DNA of 64,000 nt, taken from NCBI GenBank assembly GCA_033239525.1, contig BSYO01000010.1, forward strand, positions 12,338,089 through 12,402,088. The letters run 5' to 3'. Of the stretch, positions 12,001-27,000 are shown one piece after another. Under the pieces are notes generated by a model, which was given only the letters and a program-made list of their open reading frames with translations, was not told the DNA's origin and ran no database searches. The position numbers were made by a program, and so were the translations under genes. Within the stretch, counting starts at the first letter, position 1; every line of letters begins with the position of its first letter. The DNA is from Nepenthes gracilis (lineage: Eukaryota > Streptophyta > Magnoliopsida > Caryophyllales > Nepenthaceae).

Positions 12001-15000
12001 ACTAATTAATATAGTTTTTAATAAAAGCTCTGACAACATTTTATATTTTGATATATTTATTAAATTAGGGTTAAAATATCAACAGATGAATCAATCATCA
12101 TAACCATCAAAATCACAATAGGAATGCATCCTCAGACTACATCCCATTCTTGACTTTCCTGGTAGTAAGGTCTACCCTTGATTTATAATATCATCACGGG
12201 CCAGTCATATATGGCCACATTTAGGACAATCACCTCCATCTTACATATAAATATGAAGTTTTAAACAAGGTACGAAACCAGAGAGAAGAGGAGACAAGGT
12301 CATTAAAAGGAGTTATTACTTAACTCAAATTAATGGCCCAATTCCTACTCAATTAATTGAAGAATTTGACCTTAGATATAAAATATCTTTGTAACGAGAT
12401 CAATCTAACATGCTTGTTAAAATTAAATTGGGCCCTAAGGATCTAGACAGGTCCATCCAAATCAACTTTGCATTAAATCAGGATCTAAAGTAAAGCCTAA
12501 TAAAATTCCTAATGAACAATTTGAATGTTTTTGCTTAAACACTAATTGACATGCTAGGGATCTTGACAATGATGATGATTCACAAGATGAGTATCATCCA
12601 GGATATAAGTCTATTTGACAAAAGAAATAAATTTGTTATAATGACAAATTGGTTGCCATATGAAAAGAAGTCAAGAAATTGGCTGATGTTAGTTTCATCC
12701 AAAAAATTGAACAACTGGAATGACTATCCAACATTAATAAACAAGATTGATATAAAATAAAAATTATGTGTCAACTTTACAAATATTAATAAAGCACATC
12801 CCAAAAATAATTTCCCACTCCCAAAAATAGCCCAATTGGTATACTCTACATTAGGTCACCAACTACTATACTTTATGGATACCTACTTGAGGTACAAAAT
12901 TGACCTAGAGAATGAAGAAATGTCCTAAATTACTGATTTGGTAGTGACATTGGACATACACCAAAATTACCGAATGAACTAAACCCAACCAAGTGTCTGT
13001 TTGAAGTCTCTTAAGGAAGGTTGTTGGGTTTTGTAATTTCTCAGTGTGGTATAGAAGCTAAGATAGAAAAAATCAAAGTTTTTATGGATATGGAAGCACC
13101 AAGGTTATTCAAAGACATTTAGTGACTTACTAGGGTAGTTAGTAGTGACGCCATGATTCATGACCAAATAAGCAAAAAACATATCCATCATTTTTTAAAA
13201 CCATGAGAGGACGCAAAACCAAATGGATTCTGATAGACATACAATTATTAACATAAGCTTTCTAGGATTTAAAGTAATATTTTGCATATTCGTCCATATA
13301 GACCATCCCTAAGGAGGTTAATGACATGTATTTATATCTTATCATTTTAGACATGACTAAAAGTATCGTGCTGGTCAAAGAAGATTTTTCGAAGCCAAAA
13401 AGCTCTGACTCTACTTCTAAGCTCATGTGATAATAGTCTTAATTGCCCAACCTTTGAGCAAGATTCTTTAGAAATTGGAAACATTCAGACATTTAATTAA
13501 GTGGTCTATCAAATCAAGCAAGTTTGACATAGTTTCAGGCATGAACTTCAATGAAAGTCATGCCATCAAGGACCTTAACATTGAGATAACCACCTCGAGT
13601 TCAATAGAATAGAGCACCCAAGGCAATAGGGAGATAACATCGAAATCTCCCCACAACTTGACACTCCTCGTTGGACCCTCTATTACAGGGTGTCCCATCC
13701 AAAGGCAATAGAGAAAAAGTGATCCTCACCTCTCCAGAGGAAATAAAGATCAAATACTTTATTTCATTTGAGTTTCCAACATCTAACAATATGACTGAGT
13801 GTGAGGATCTTATAATTAGTTTGAAGTTATCTAAAGATTGCTCTGTCAAGAACTTGACTATATAAGACTCTAAATTGGTAGTTAATCAAGTGCTAGCCAC
13901 CTTTGAAACCCAGCACCTGAACTTGGATAAGTATCTCAGTAAGATCTAGATCCTCCTACTAACTCTTGACAATTGTGAAATTATCTATATTCCACATGAA
14001 GAAAAATGAAAAGCGGGTCATCTTTCCAGGATATGACTTTAGGGATCCTAAAGTAATATCAAAAAAATCCTCAAAATACCAAAATCGAAGAGTAGGATGA
14101 GGCCTTCTGAGTTTCATATAAGGCAACTTGGATAAATCTATATTTAGAGTACTTAAAATCTAACAAATTACCAAACAGCCAACTGGGTGGTGAAAACAAT
14201 AGGCTACTATATGATCATAGATAGATTGTTATACCATTCGAAGTTACTTTTTCCCATATATGTAATGTTTGATCTTCACACATTTAGAGAAATGCTTCTC
14301 AACATTTTAGGGGGACATTTAGAGGGAAAGAACCTATTATTCAAGATTATGAGCCAATGTTACTTCTGGCTAGCAATGAAGTAAGATGTCATCCGATTTA
14401 TTAAAAATATAATTTTTTAATCCATAGAAACTTCCTAAAATAACCCTTCACAGAGCTGAAAGTCCTTTTTGCTCCTTGGCCCTATATGTAGTGGGGACTA
14501 GATATATTGGAACTGTTTGCTGTGGTATTCAAACAACACAAGTTCATCATCATTGGTATTGATTATTTCACCAAATTGGTGGAAGACTCTTGATTGGCCA
14601 AGATAATGGAGCAAAATGCCATGGAGTTCCTACATTAGAACATCATTTGCAAATTTAGATTTCCAAGAGTCTTGAGGATAAACAGTAGTTAGTTCTTTTG
14701 AAAAAGTTGTATTGTCAAGGTTTCAAAATATGCTTGGACCATATATCGGTGTCATACCTGCAAACAAATGGAAAAATAAAAGCAACTAGACAATTATCAA
14801 TTGATTGCAGACCAAGCTAGACAAGGCTAGAGAGGTATGGGTGAATGAACTACCATCGGTACTTTGGGTATAACGGATAACACTTAGAAAAACTATTGGG
14901 GAAATGACTTAAAGCCCGTGCTATGACAGAGAGGCGGTAATCTTAGTATTAAATAGAATTGTCAAGCTATCGGGTAACTAACTTTGATAAAATGCAAAAT

Positions 15001-18000
15001 TTCTATCTCTTGAGACAAAACATAGACTTACTTGAAGAAGCTAAGGATGTGACACTAATACAGACCACAGCATACTAGCAAAAGGTGAGGAGATACTACC
15101 ATCAAAAGGTGATGGTGGGAGCATTCAAAATCAATGGCTTAGTACTAATGAGTATCAAGGCCCCCAAAAAATAGCACATAAGAAAAGTTGTCCCCAACAT
15201 AGAAGAGATCATATCTAATGTCCACTGTACTCTAGAATGGGCATATAAATTATAATCCCAAGCTAAAAAACTAGCCCCATGAATATAAAATATTATAGAT
15301 CTCAGAAAATACTATCACTGTTAGTCCAACCTTGGAGTATTGAGGCATGTACTACCCACTACTTTCAAATACATGTATGTTGATGCATGTATTTACAAAT
15401 TCATTGACAAGATTAATTTTGTTCAAATTTTGTTTAATTTTGTATGATTGTATGTTTGTATTAACTATTATCGGAACAACACTTACACTAAGATTAATCA
15501 TAAGTTAGATAGTTAGTTTATAAAAAATGTTTGCTAGAAACACCGATTTAAAATGATAATTGCTTAAGGTGTAAGTCCCAAGGTGACCATATGGTTATCA
15601 AGATGGTCATACACCATAATACTTCATTTGTCATGAACTCAAACCAAAGTAGGTCTAATTATTTATAATTCATAACAATTAAAATTTTAAAATAATATAA
15701 CAAATTTTAAATCCAGGTGTAACAACAAACAACACAGAATGCAATATGACAACTATGACCCATTCAAGATCTCATTAGATAATCATGTGGACAATAATAA
15801 ATACGACCTATTCCAGAAATATCATAAAGGAGAGACAAAACTAATCACAACATATCTAATATATATACAACCCAACAAATCCCATACAAACCAAGGCCAA
15901 CAACCGGCCGAACTCAAATATCCAAATGCATCTAATACATATCAAGTCTAAAATAAAACTTATCTTACCAAAATAAATGAACGACGATCAAATTACGTCC
16001 ATGCTTCAACATAATATCAATGCCCACTAATTTGAAGGTTAAAAAAATAAAATGTGAGTTTAAAATTTAACAAGTGTCAATATTATATAATAAATAATAA
16101 TATCCAAAATCAAAGAGATGGTACATAAACACATTCAAAATCCATAAAAAAATGCAAATTTGAAAGTCCAATGATGAAAGTTATGAGAGTAGTCTCATAC
16201 TCAAATCATAATACGAATCAAAACATTGTACCACTGGGACATACTCTGAACAAAACGTAATTCGGAGAGAAATCACATAATCTAAATCATATTATAACCC
16301 ATATGAAATATATATCGAACAAAACAAAGCCCAAATCCAAATCACATACGAACGAAACAAACTCTGAAATGAAATCATATAAATCGAAATATGTTTCGAA
16401 AACAAATCACATATCCATATGTACAAGTTTGACCGAATCTCATTCATGAGTAAACTTACGAATCTTAAATAGAAATCCAAATACAAATCAATATAGAAAT
16501 ATAAAATATGTACGAATTCGGAGAACCAAAGACCAAGAGACCAACTTGAGAAAAAATTACACAACTCTCGGTAACCTTAAACCAAAGTCATGTACTATTT
16601 AAACTCATAGGTAATGTCATCTATGTACACTATCCCCCAAGGACAAGGAACATATTCACTATATTTTATCACCTATAACATTGAGTGTAATTCTTAAATT
16701 TAGTAGATATATTAGAACGTTTGAATATATTAGTTTTTATTCAATTTGCTTACAATAGTTCTTATTAAAACACAAACGGGATTGGTTATCTACATAAATA
16801 ATCTTTTTCTATCGTCAAAAAAGGGAGTCACAAATTTTTCCATTGGGAACAAGACTCTCCCTATTGGAAAAGGGTCACATATAACATATCGAATTGTATC
16901 ACAAAGGTAGAGACCTCAATCCTCAAGTAGCAATATATGAGTATTAATGCATGGGACATGCAAGTTTTCATAATTTTTTTATACAAATATATTGATACAT
17001 AAATATACAATTTCAAATATTTATCCATTTTTTATAAAATAATAAAATTCTCAAAATACTTATAAAATTGAATAGAACCCCCAAACAATAGGTAAAAATA
17101 ACATGCATCACAAAGGAAACAAATAGCACAATAAAAATAGCATGCATGAACATTAAACCTCTAAAACATATTTAAAATTTATCAGATATAAAAATAAATT
17201 AAGGATAAGATTTAAAAATACTTATCCCAACCTTCTATCAAGCAAATTTGATAAAAGGATGCTCCGAACCACTACGTCTCTTCTTCCTCTATCCTCTTTC
17301 TCCTCTCTTTTTTCTCCTACGTGAAATGATGAATAGGGCACTGCTGTGCCTTATATAGCCCACCGGCACTTGAGTGCCATCTTAGGCAAGCCTCGAGTAC
17401 CAACATCTTGAAAAATCGCACTTGAGCGCGGCCCTCGGATGCTTCTTAGCCACTAGCCCACCGCCTTTTGTGCTTCAGATGCTACCCGGGAATGACAAAG
17501 GCACCACACTGGTGATTTGAATTCTTTAAAATGTCATAAAAGTACTATTAATTTCCATGCATCCAATATACCCAAAATAGCATAGAATACCAAAATAATT
17601 TAAATGGAAATTGGGTATTACAACTATCCCCTCCTTACAAAAATTTCATTTACGAAATTTATGTACCTCAATACTTAAATAGATAGGGGTATTTCTCCCA
17701 AAATTCCTCTTCACGTTCTGAAGTCGCTTCCTCTATTGAATGATTCATCCATAACACTTTAACCGGTGGAATTATTTTATTTCTTTATACTTGATCCTTT
17801 TTGTCTAATATTTGAACTAGAGCCTCAATATATGATAAATTCTTATCAATTTACAACCGCTCAAACTTGATCACATGCGAATGATCATATACATATTTCC
17901 TCAACATAGAAACATAGAAGACATTGTGATAATTCACCAAATGCGAAGGTAAAACCAATCTATAGGCTACTTTTTCGATTTGTTGTAAAATCTCAAATGT

Positions 18001-21000
18001 CCCAATGAATCTTGGCTTCAATTTACCCTTCATCCCAAATCTCAAAATTTCTTTCCTTGGAAATACTTTCCGAAATACATGATTACCCACATCAAACCTC
18101 AAATCGGACCTTCTTCTATCAGTATAACACTTCTAACGACTCTGCATAACAATTAGTTGATCTCGAATAATCTTGATCTTATCTAATATGTCCTGAATAA
18201 TATTATGGCCCAAAAGTCTAAGATCATCAATTTCTTCCCAACTGATATGAGACCTACATCTCCGTCCATATAATACCTCGAAAGGGGCCATCCCGATACT
18301 CAACTGATTGCTATTATTATAGGTAAATTCGATAAGCGGTAGATAATTACCCCAATTTTTTTCATCTCCAAAACTAATACCCTCAACATATTCTCCAAAA
18401 TTATAATGGTCCTCTTAGATTGGTCATATGTCTGCGGATGAAACGTCATACTAAATTTCAATTTGGTACCTAACTCTTTATACAAACTTTTCTAAAATTG
18501 CGACACAAACCTCGAATTATGATTAAAAACTATCTAAATTGGAATACCATGTAACTTACAATCTCATTAATATACATATGGGTTAACTTATCCCTTGAAT
18601 AAATCATCCAGACCGGTAAGAAATGAGCCAATTTTGTCAATCAATCCACGATCACGGAAACTGTATCCAAATTTCTCGTCGTCTTAAGTAAACCCGAAAC
18701 AAAATCCATCATAACATACTCCAATTTCTAGTTGGGAATAGATAGAGGGTGTAAAAATTCTAGAGGTTTCTTATGTTTAGCTTTCATTTGTTGACACACA
18801 ATGCACCTTGTCACAAATACCGCAATTTCTTGTCTCATATTCCTCAACTAGAAATTCTTCTTCATATCCTAGTACAATTTATTCACTTTAGGATGAATCG
18901 TATATCTTGATCTATGGGCATCATTCAAAATTTCTTCCTTCAACTCCTTAATATTTAGAACACAAATCCTTTTCCAAAAGTGAATAATCCCATATGTCCG
19001 CATTTTAAAATCTGCCCGCAACTCGTTTCTTAGATCTCTAACAATCTCCAATAAGGATGGGTCGCTCATGTGGATTTCCTTAATTTTCTCCAATATCACT
19101 GGCTGCATTTAGAGATATAATAACATCATCCTCAATCATTGGGAGTGCAACCAAATAGTTTAGCTCTTCGTTCCATCCAATATCTGCCATTCTTTAATCA
19201 TAAAATGGGCCATCAAACCAGAAAACTTTTAACCCAAAGTATCTACAGCCACATTCGCCCTCATTAACTGATACTGGATCTCGCAATTATAATCCTTAAA
19301 CAAATCCATCCACCTACACTGTCACATGTTTAGCTCCTTCTACGATAATAAATATTGAAGAATCTTATGATCTGAATGTACCACAAATTTCTTTCCATAC
19401 AGATAAAGCCTCTAAATCTTCAATACAAAAATTACGGCCGCTAACTCTAAATCGTGGATGAGATAGTTCTATTCATGAACCTCTAACTGCCATGACCTAT
19501 AGGTTACCACCTAGCCACGTTGTATCAATACAAAACCCAAACATTTCTTGGAAGTATCACCGTACATGACAAATCCTCTTGATTTATTAGGGATCGACAA
19601 AATTGGCATCAAAGTTAATCAAATTTTCAATTCCTGAACACACTTCTCACAATCATCATCCCAAATAAAATAGTTTGCTTCTACATCAACTGCATCAATG
19701 GCACCACAATTCTAAAAAAATTTTTAACAAATCACCAGACCTAAAAAACTCTACATCTCCGAGACATTAGTCGATCTATTCCAATTTGCCACCACTTTAA
19801 TCTTCTTCAGATCCATAGATATGCCGCCTTTAGAAATAATATACCCCAAAAATAACACTTTCTCCAACTAAAATTCATACTTTTTAATTTTGCAAATAGT
19901 TGTCTTTCTCTCAAATCTACAATGCAATCCTCAAATGAGTTTCATACCTTTCAAAATTCATCGAATAGATCAAAATATTATTTATATAAATCACCACAAA
20001 TTGATCCAAATATGACTAAAAAATCCAATTCATAAGATCTATAAAAGATACTAGCACATTTGTTAACTCAAAATGTATCACCAAAAATTTGTAATGGTAT
20101 TACCTTATCCTAAAGACTGTCTCAGGTTTATTCTCCTACTTAATTCTCAATTGATAGTACCCCGAACGTAAATCAATCTTAGAGAATACCAGAACTTCTT
20201 GCATCTAATCAAACAAATCGTTTATTCTCAAAAAAAGATACTTATTCCTGAACACAATCGTATTCAATTTTTGATAATTCACACATAATTGTGCCGATCC
20301 GTCATTCTTCACAAAAAGTACAGGAGCACCACACGGTAAAACACTCGACCAAATAAATCATTTTCTCAATAAATCTTGTAATTGCTACTTCAACTCTTTC
20401 TAGTCAGATGGGGTCATTCTATAAAGAATCCTTGAAATTGATGCAGATCTAGGCACGACATTAATGGCAAATTCAATTTTCCTATTAGGAGGTAATCCAG
20501 GCAAATCATCCGAAAATGCATTCTCGAATTCACAAATAACCAAAATATCTTCAATGGTTATAGAATGATTTCCAAATGTAGTCACATATGTCAAATAAGC
20601 TCGATACCCATTTTTAATCATATGGCTCGCATGCAAAGTCAAAATCAATCTAGTCATCTCTCTTCCAACTCTACCTTGAAATTCGAAGGATTCATAACCT
20701 GGGATGCAAAATAAAGCAGACTTGTTGAAGCAGTCTACAATAACGTGCTAACACACCAACCAATCCATCCCCAAAATAATATTTAAGTCGAAATATCAAG
20801 TAAAATTAAATATGCCATCAACTCATATCCATTGACCCAAACTGAACACCGAGGGTACACAATATCAGCAAATAAAGATTTATCCACCAGAGTAGACACC
20901 ATCAATACACATTCTAGAAATTAGGGAGGCACACACAAATTGCACACAAATTTAAGAACCATAAAATTTGCATATTATCTTCTACAACTGATGGACCGCT

Positions 21001-24000
21001 CTCATATTTCAAATCGTCACTGCGAAAGCTCTGTCAGGAGCCGCCAGCACCTATTCGGATGCCTCGGACTCGGGCAATCCTTCTCCTAGTTACCCATCTG
21101 GCTACAATTAAAGCAAGCTCTACTCTAGCATAAACACACTCCTGGTATGGTTCTCCCCACAAAATTTACATACTAATCTCGTGAACTGGGGTTTCTACGA
21201 AGAAGACTTCACTTCGATTGACTTTCCTTTATCTTAACCTTTGGACCTCAAATGGGAGCCCCTAATCCTTGAGCTCTGACCTCTATGCTCCAATTTCCTC
21301 TCAAATTACCTTTTCTTTAATTGCTCCTTACTCAATCAACAAAACTTGATAAACACTTCACTATAGGTCTTCAAATAGAGAGGTACAAGCTACTTTCTGA
21401 TAGAATTCTGAAGCCCTTATGGAAACTTTTGAGCTCTTTGGGCTTCATCTCTAACTATATAAACTTTGTATCGTATTTCGCTCATAGTCTTATTACGTTG
21501 CCTCAGTCGGTTAAATTCATCTTTCTTAATTTTTTTAATGTTGGACGAGAAAAATTTCTCATAAATGCTTCCACAGAAACATCCCAAGAAATCTCCTCAT
21601 TCTTCGATCCTAAAATATGATGTTGAATGGCCTACCATGAGCTCGCCTCGCCCTCCGGCTCATAAGAGGTGAATTTGACTTTATCTTCATCTGGGCACCC
21701 AATTATCTCAAACACCTTCTCCATTCTCCGAAGCCAATTTTCAGCATCTGATCGAATTCTCCCAAAAATTTGGGGATCAGCTTACTCTTGAATCAATCAA
21801 AGGGCATCTACTATGCGCCTGATCAGTCATCCTCCTCATATAGCTAAATCTTTCATCCTGTCGCTGGATCATTTAGTCCATAATGTCGCTCATGAAACTC
21901 ATCATCGTTAAATAATTATCTTTTTGGTTCAAACATAAATCTCCACATCCAGAATTTCCATTATCAGCCATAGAAGTCACCTATTATGTAAAATATTCAA
22001 TCAATTAACTTTTAAAAAATTGATCCAAAATTTATCAAAAATACCTCTCCTTACGAGACTCTATGATACCATAATTATCACAAACCCGGACTAAATCTGA
22101 TTTAATTATTTATAATTCTCAAAAATTAAAATTCTAAAATAATACAATAAATTTCAAATTCATGTGTGACAATAAATAAATAGATGATCCAATATGACAA
22201 TCATGACCCACATAAGATCTCATCGAATAACCATTTGAACAATAATAAATATAACATGATCCACAAATATTGTAAGGGAGAGACAAAACCAACCACAACA
22301 TATCCGAAATATATATAACCCAACAAATCCCGTACAAACAAAGTCTTATAACTAACCAAACTCAAATATCCAAATTCATCTGATATATATCCAGTCTGAA
22401 AATAAAACTAAACTCACCAAAAAAAAAAAACGACGATTAGATTATATACAAGCTCCTATGAAGTACCCAAACCCACTAATTTGAAGGGATAAAAAATAAA
22501 ATATGAGCTTAAAATTTAACAAGTATTAATATTATATAATAAATAATAATATATGAAATTAGAGATAGAGTCCATAAAGACATTCAAAATGTATAGAAGA
22601 TATGAATTCGAAAGTCCAATATAGAAAATTATTATGGTAGTCTCGTACTCAAATTATAATACGAATCAAAATATAGTCCTATCAGGATGTACTCTAAAGA
22701 AAATGTGATCCAAAGTAAAATTACATAATCTAAATAATATCATAATTCATACGAAATATATACTAAATGAAATAAAGTCTGGATTTAAATCATACACAAA
22801 CAAAATAAAGTCTAGAATGAAATCATATAAATTGAAACATGTTCTAAAAATAAATCACATATCTATATATACGAGACTGATCAAATTTCATCCGTGGGCA
22901 AGTTTGTGAATCTCAAATTGAAGTCCAAATACAAATCAACATAGAAATATAAAACATGTTCAAAATTGAATAACCAAAGACTAAGAGACCGATTTAAGGA
23001 AAGATTATACAAACTTTTGATTACTTTAAGTTAGAGTCATATACTATCTAGACTTATAGATAAGGTCGTCTATGTATACTGTCTCCCATAAATAAGGAAC
23101 ATACAATGTTTTATCACTCATGGTGTTGGGTGCAATCTACAAATTTAGTACATATATTAAGACATTTGAATATATTATTTTTTGTTTAATTTACTTACAA
23201 TGGTTCACATTAAAATACAAATGGGGTAAGTCATCTACAAACAAAGCCTTTTCCGACAATTAAAAAAGGGAGTCACAAATTTTTTTCGTCGGGAGAGGGT
23301 CACATATCCATATCAAATCGTATCACAAAGGTAGAGATTTCAATCCCCAGACAGGAATTCATGAGTACTAATGTAATGCCCATATAGGTTTTTATAACTT
23401 TTTTCATACAAATATACTGATACATAAACATACAATATCAAATATTTATCTATTTTTCTATAAAATAATAAAATCCTTAAATACTTACAAAATCCGAATA
23501 GAACCCTCAAATGATCAATAACAATAACATGCATGCATAAAGAAAATAAATATGCTCAATAAAAATAGCGTGCATAAATATTAAACATTTAAAATATACT
23601 CAAAACTTATCAGATATAGAAACTAAGGATAGAGTTTAAAAATATTTGCCTTAATTTCCTACCATGCAGATCTAACAAAAGAATGTTTTGAATTACCACT
23701 TCTCTTTTTCTTCTCTCTTCTTTATCATCCTCTCTCTCTCTCCTCTCTTCCTTCTCCTATGTGAAATGATGAACGGTGGTGCTACAGCACCTTATGTAAC
23801 CCACCAGCGCTCAAGTGCGCCTGAAGCGCCACTTTAGGCGCGCTTTGAGCACCAACCTCTCGAAAAAAGACACTTGAGCATAGCCTTTGGGTGTGCCTTA
23901 GATGCTAACCTACGGCATTTTGCACTTCAAGCGCTACTCAAGAGCACCTCAAGTGCCATCGTATTAATCCAAAATCCTTCAAATTTTACAAATGTACTAT

Positions 24001-27000
24001 TAATTTCAATAATATACCCAATATAATATCAAAATAATTCAAATGAAAGTTAAGCATCACACCAATGCTTGGAGACTTCAAACTCAAAAAGTCTAATGCC
24101 CATAAAAGAAGCTAAAATCCAAACAAGTAGAAGCCTGTTAAGACTCGAATATAAGAATAGTTATCCAACTATTAACCCTTACAAATGCTTTAAATGCATT
24201 AGCAGTGACGTAGCCCCTACAGGCTGTGCACATTCAATCACACAATTAAGGACTAGGGTCATTATAACCTAGTGATAATACTCTAATAATTTAGTTAGAT
24301 GCCCATTTGACAACCAAGTGATTGACATGCTAAAATATTTCTACACCCAGGGGTTGAGAAGTCATCAGCTCTTGTATGGGAGGCCTAACGAATCTTCAAA
24401 TAGAAATTTACATACATCATCTAGTCATTGAGTTAGTCATCTAGGCATGCAAATAACAGTAAATTATTTTGGTCAGATTAGGAGTCAAATTGAAAAACCT
24501 TTGCATCTATATGGTAAAATTACTACAATGTACAAGGGGTGGATCTGTTCATTATAATAACAACTTGGGGAAGGGGTTTAGAAGATTCCTTGTTTGCAAT
24601 GTTTTGACTCCCAACACATTTGGGCTCATGGGTTCTCTAAAATCCACATCCCCGGAGCACTAAAAGTTTTAGTGTTCATCGGATTAAGGCAATCCAAAGG
24701 AAAATCAAGTGCCATTAGGAAGATTAGGTTTATGCAAAGATCAATTCTCTTATTGAAGAGAGTTTCTAAAAGGGAACTAATCTTACTCAGATGAATTCTC
24801 TTCCAAATATTCTTAATAGTCTAGATGTCGTCTACCCATAATAGTACTCTCAGCTACTAAAGCCTGATGGATCACCTCAGCTATCCTGTCCTTATCCAAA
24901 GGAGTAGAAATTTCAAATTCAGAGATTTTTTTCCTTAGCAGTAACAACTAGATCCTAGACAATTATAGCAAGATCCTCCATGATATTAGCCAAATCTTCA
25001 GTGGCCATGGCCCTCCTTATCTATTCACCTACCTATTTCTCTAATTCTTCATCTCTCTCTTAGGCGGCAGTGGCCTTTGTTGCCAAGGCCTCAGCTACCT
25101 CAGATCTAATCGAAGATCTAGTCATGTGAGCCACCTCTCGCTCAAAAGAACATCTTATCCTTGACCTAGCCGAACAGGGTAAAGGGCTCATCCAAGATAA
25201 GAGTTAGAATCATATGATAGGGGTGCCTGAATCAAAGTTTAAGAAAGGTATGAACCTCTTGGACGAGGGTCTTACTCTTCTCTAGCAAAAGACAAGATGA
25301 GGATCAGTTGCCCTAGGACCAGGGAGAACTTAAGCCATGCAACTCATGGGAAAGGCCAACTAAGGGATGGACTAGAAGTTCTAGAAATCCCATTCGACTA
25401 GCTGATTCTATGTTACCCAAAGCAGGAAACCCCAAAGTCTTCCCAACAGTGTAAGTGAAGGAGCAGGATCAATAGGCACACTGGAAACAGTACTACAATC
25501 AGGAGGACCAGTGTAAATAACTATGGCTCAGTCCCTCGGAATGGACTCTTCAAGAACACTATATTATATGGAAGTGCAAACTTTGATCGGAAAACAGGCA
25601 TCGGTAATGGTGGGATCAAGTGACCCAGGTGAATCATCCTCTATGTCATCGATGATAACCCATGGGGAGCCATCCTCTTCTACGAAAACTAGAACCTCCC
25701 TCAATGGAATCACATAAGAAACAGGATGAACAACAAAACTTCTGGTTGAAACAACAATGACAGAAAAATAGATGGTGACAACTCCTTGCCAACTCTCTCT
25801 TCAGTCCCATATTTAGAAGGGCAGCATTGAGCTCCCTTTCCCTTGATTCACTTTTGTGTATCGATGTAGCCACCAAACACACCATCGAGCTATGAATGGG
25901 GACTATCAGGACTATCCTTGTCAGTGTCCACGCCCTAGGGGACCTTAGGATAATCCTTTTCCTCTTCCTACAAGATGGAAAATCACAAACAAAGGAATTC
26001 CTTAAAACAACATACCACCTAGTACGAAACAGAGCTATGTTAGTAAAAAAAATTACCCATTCTAATCACTTATCCATAGCATGGGTGATTAAATTTATGT
26101 TATTTCACAAAATGTCTCTCGTTCTCTCTCATGATGTCCAAGTAAGTTGCATCCACAAAGCCATAAACCGCATTCACGAAGCCCTAAGACAATAGATAAG
26201 GGCTAGTCAATAGGTACTCTAAAAAAGAAGAATAGAATTTTCCAATTCTTTATGGATACTGGGTTCCCACCTGCTATATTCATTCGACGGCTTCATGCAA
26301 AAATATAAAAACAACCTTCACAACTTTGGCATTCAACATCTTGCCATATTGTCTAACAAAAGATGCACAAAACCACCAAATATCGAATGTTGATGGGATA
26401 AAGTCATGTGATTTGTATCCTTAGTGCATCTGTCATTTCCAAAATTTTCCTTGCCACGTGGAAATGGATCACCTTTTCAAATGGGCCTTCTAAATAGTAA
26501 TAAGACCATCATGAGGGGATGGAGCCCTATCAATGGGGTCGAGGATGACAAGAACAATGAAAGAAGGAATTTTATAGCTATTATAAAGGGAATAAACATT
26601 TAATTACATGAGAACAAAAGTGATGTCAAACAACCTAAGTGTGGCTAAATTCTTAGGGCAATATGACGCCATGGACAAATGAAGAAGATGACAATTGAAA
26701 CTCTTGAAATTTGGAAATATTTGAGACAATGGTTCAAGGAGCATGACACTAATATTCAAACCGATAAACTTAGATGAGTTCAGAGTCGGGCACTAAAAAG
26801 AAGCCAGGAAGTCACATAAGCTCCACTAAATGATTTATTTCATTTCAAAGAGTAGCAAACCTCCTTGCAAATGTGTTTGGAAGGTGCAAGCCTCTTCCTA
26901 AGGAAGAGCCTAATCAATTATCTTAGCCTCAAAGAGTCATAATTATGTTGATGTTATCCATCTTCTAGCCAACAAGAAATCCTATCAAGACTAGGATAGT

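Larger units (their letters stand above)
15629..24061 (-). mobile_element. element C: Tekay/Del-like chromovirus nested in element D
   Basis: An 8.4-kb element on the minus strand. It has about 2.0-kb LTRs at both ends, a primer site for initiator tRNA-Met next to the right LTR, a polypurine tract next to the left LTR, and between them the order gag-protease-RT-RNase H-integrase-chromodomain. The integrase C terminus carries [16 protein letters not shown], the hallmark of Tekay-type chromodomains. It splits element D downstream of its integrase, so it is younger than D. Coding is broken by many stops. No clear 5-bp target duplication was found (CCAAT on the right), so the left border is approximate. 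Confidence 0.87.

Noticed and set aside
16292..16564. 90-codon minus-strand frame
   Set aside because: Inside the element C LTR. The paired LTR does not preserve the frame.
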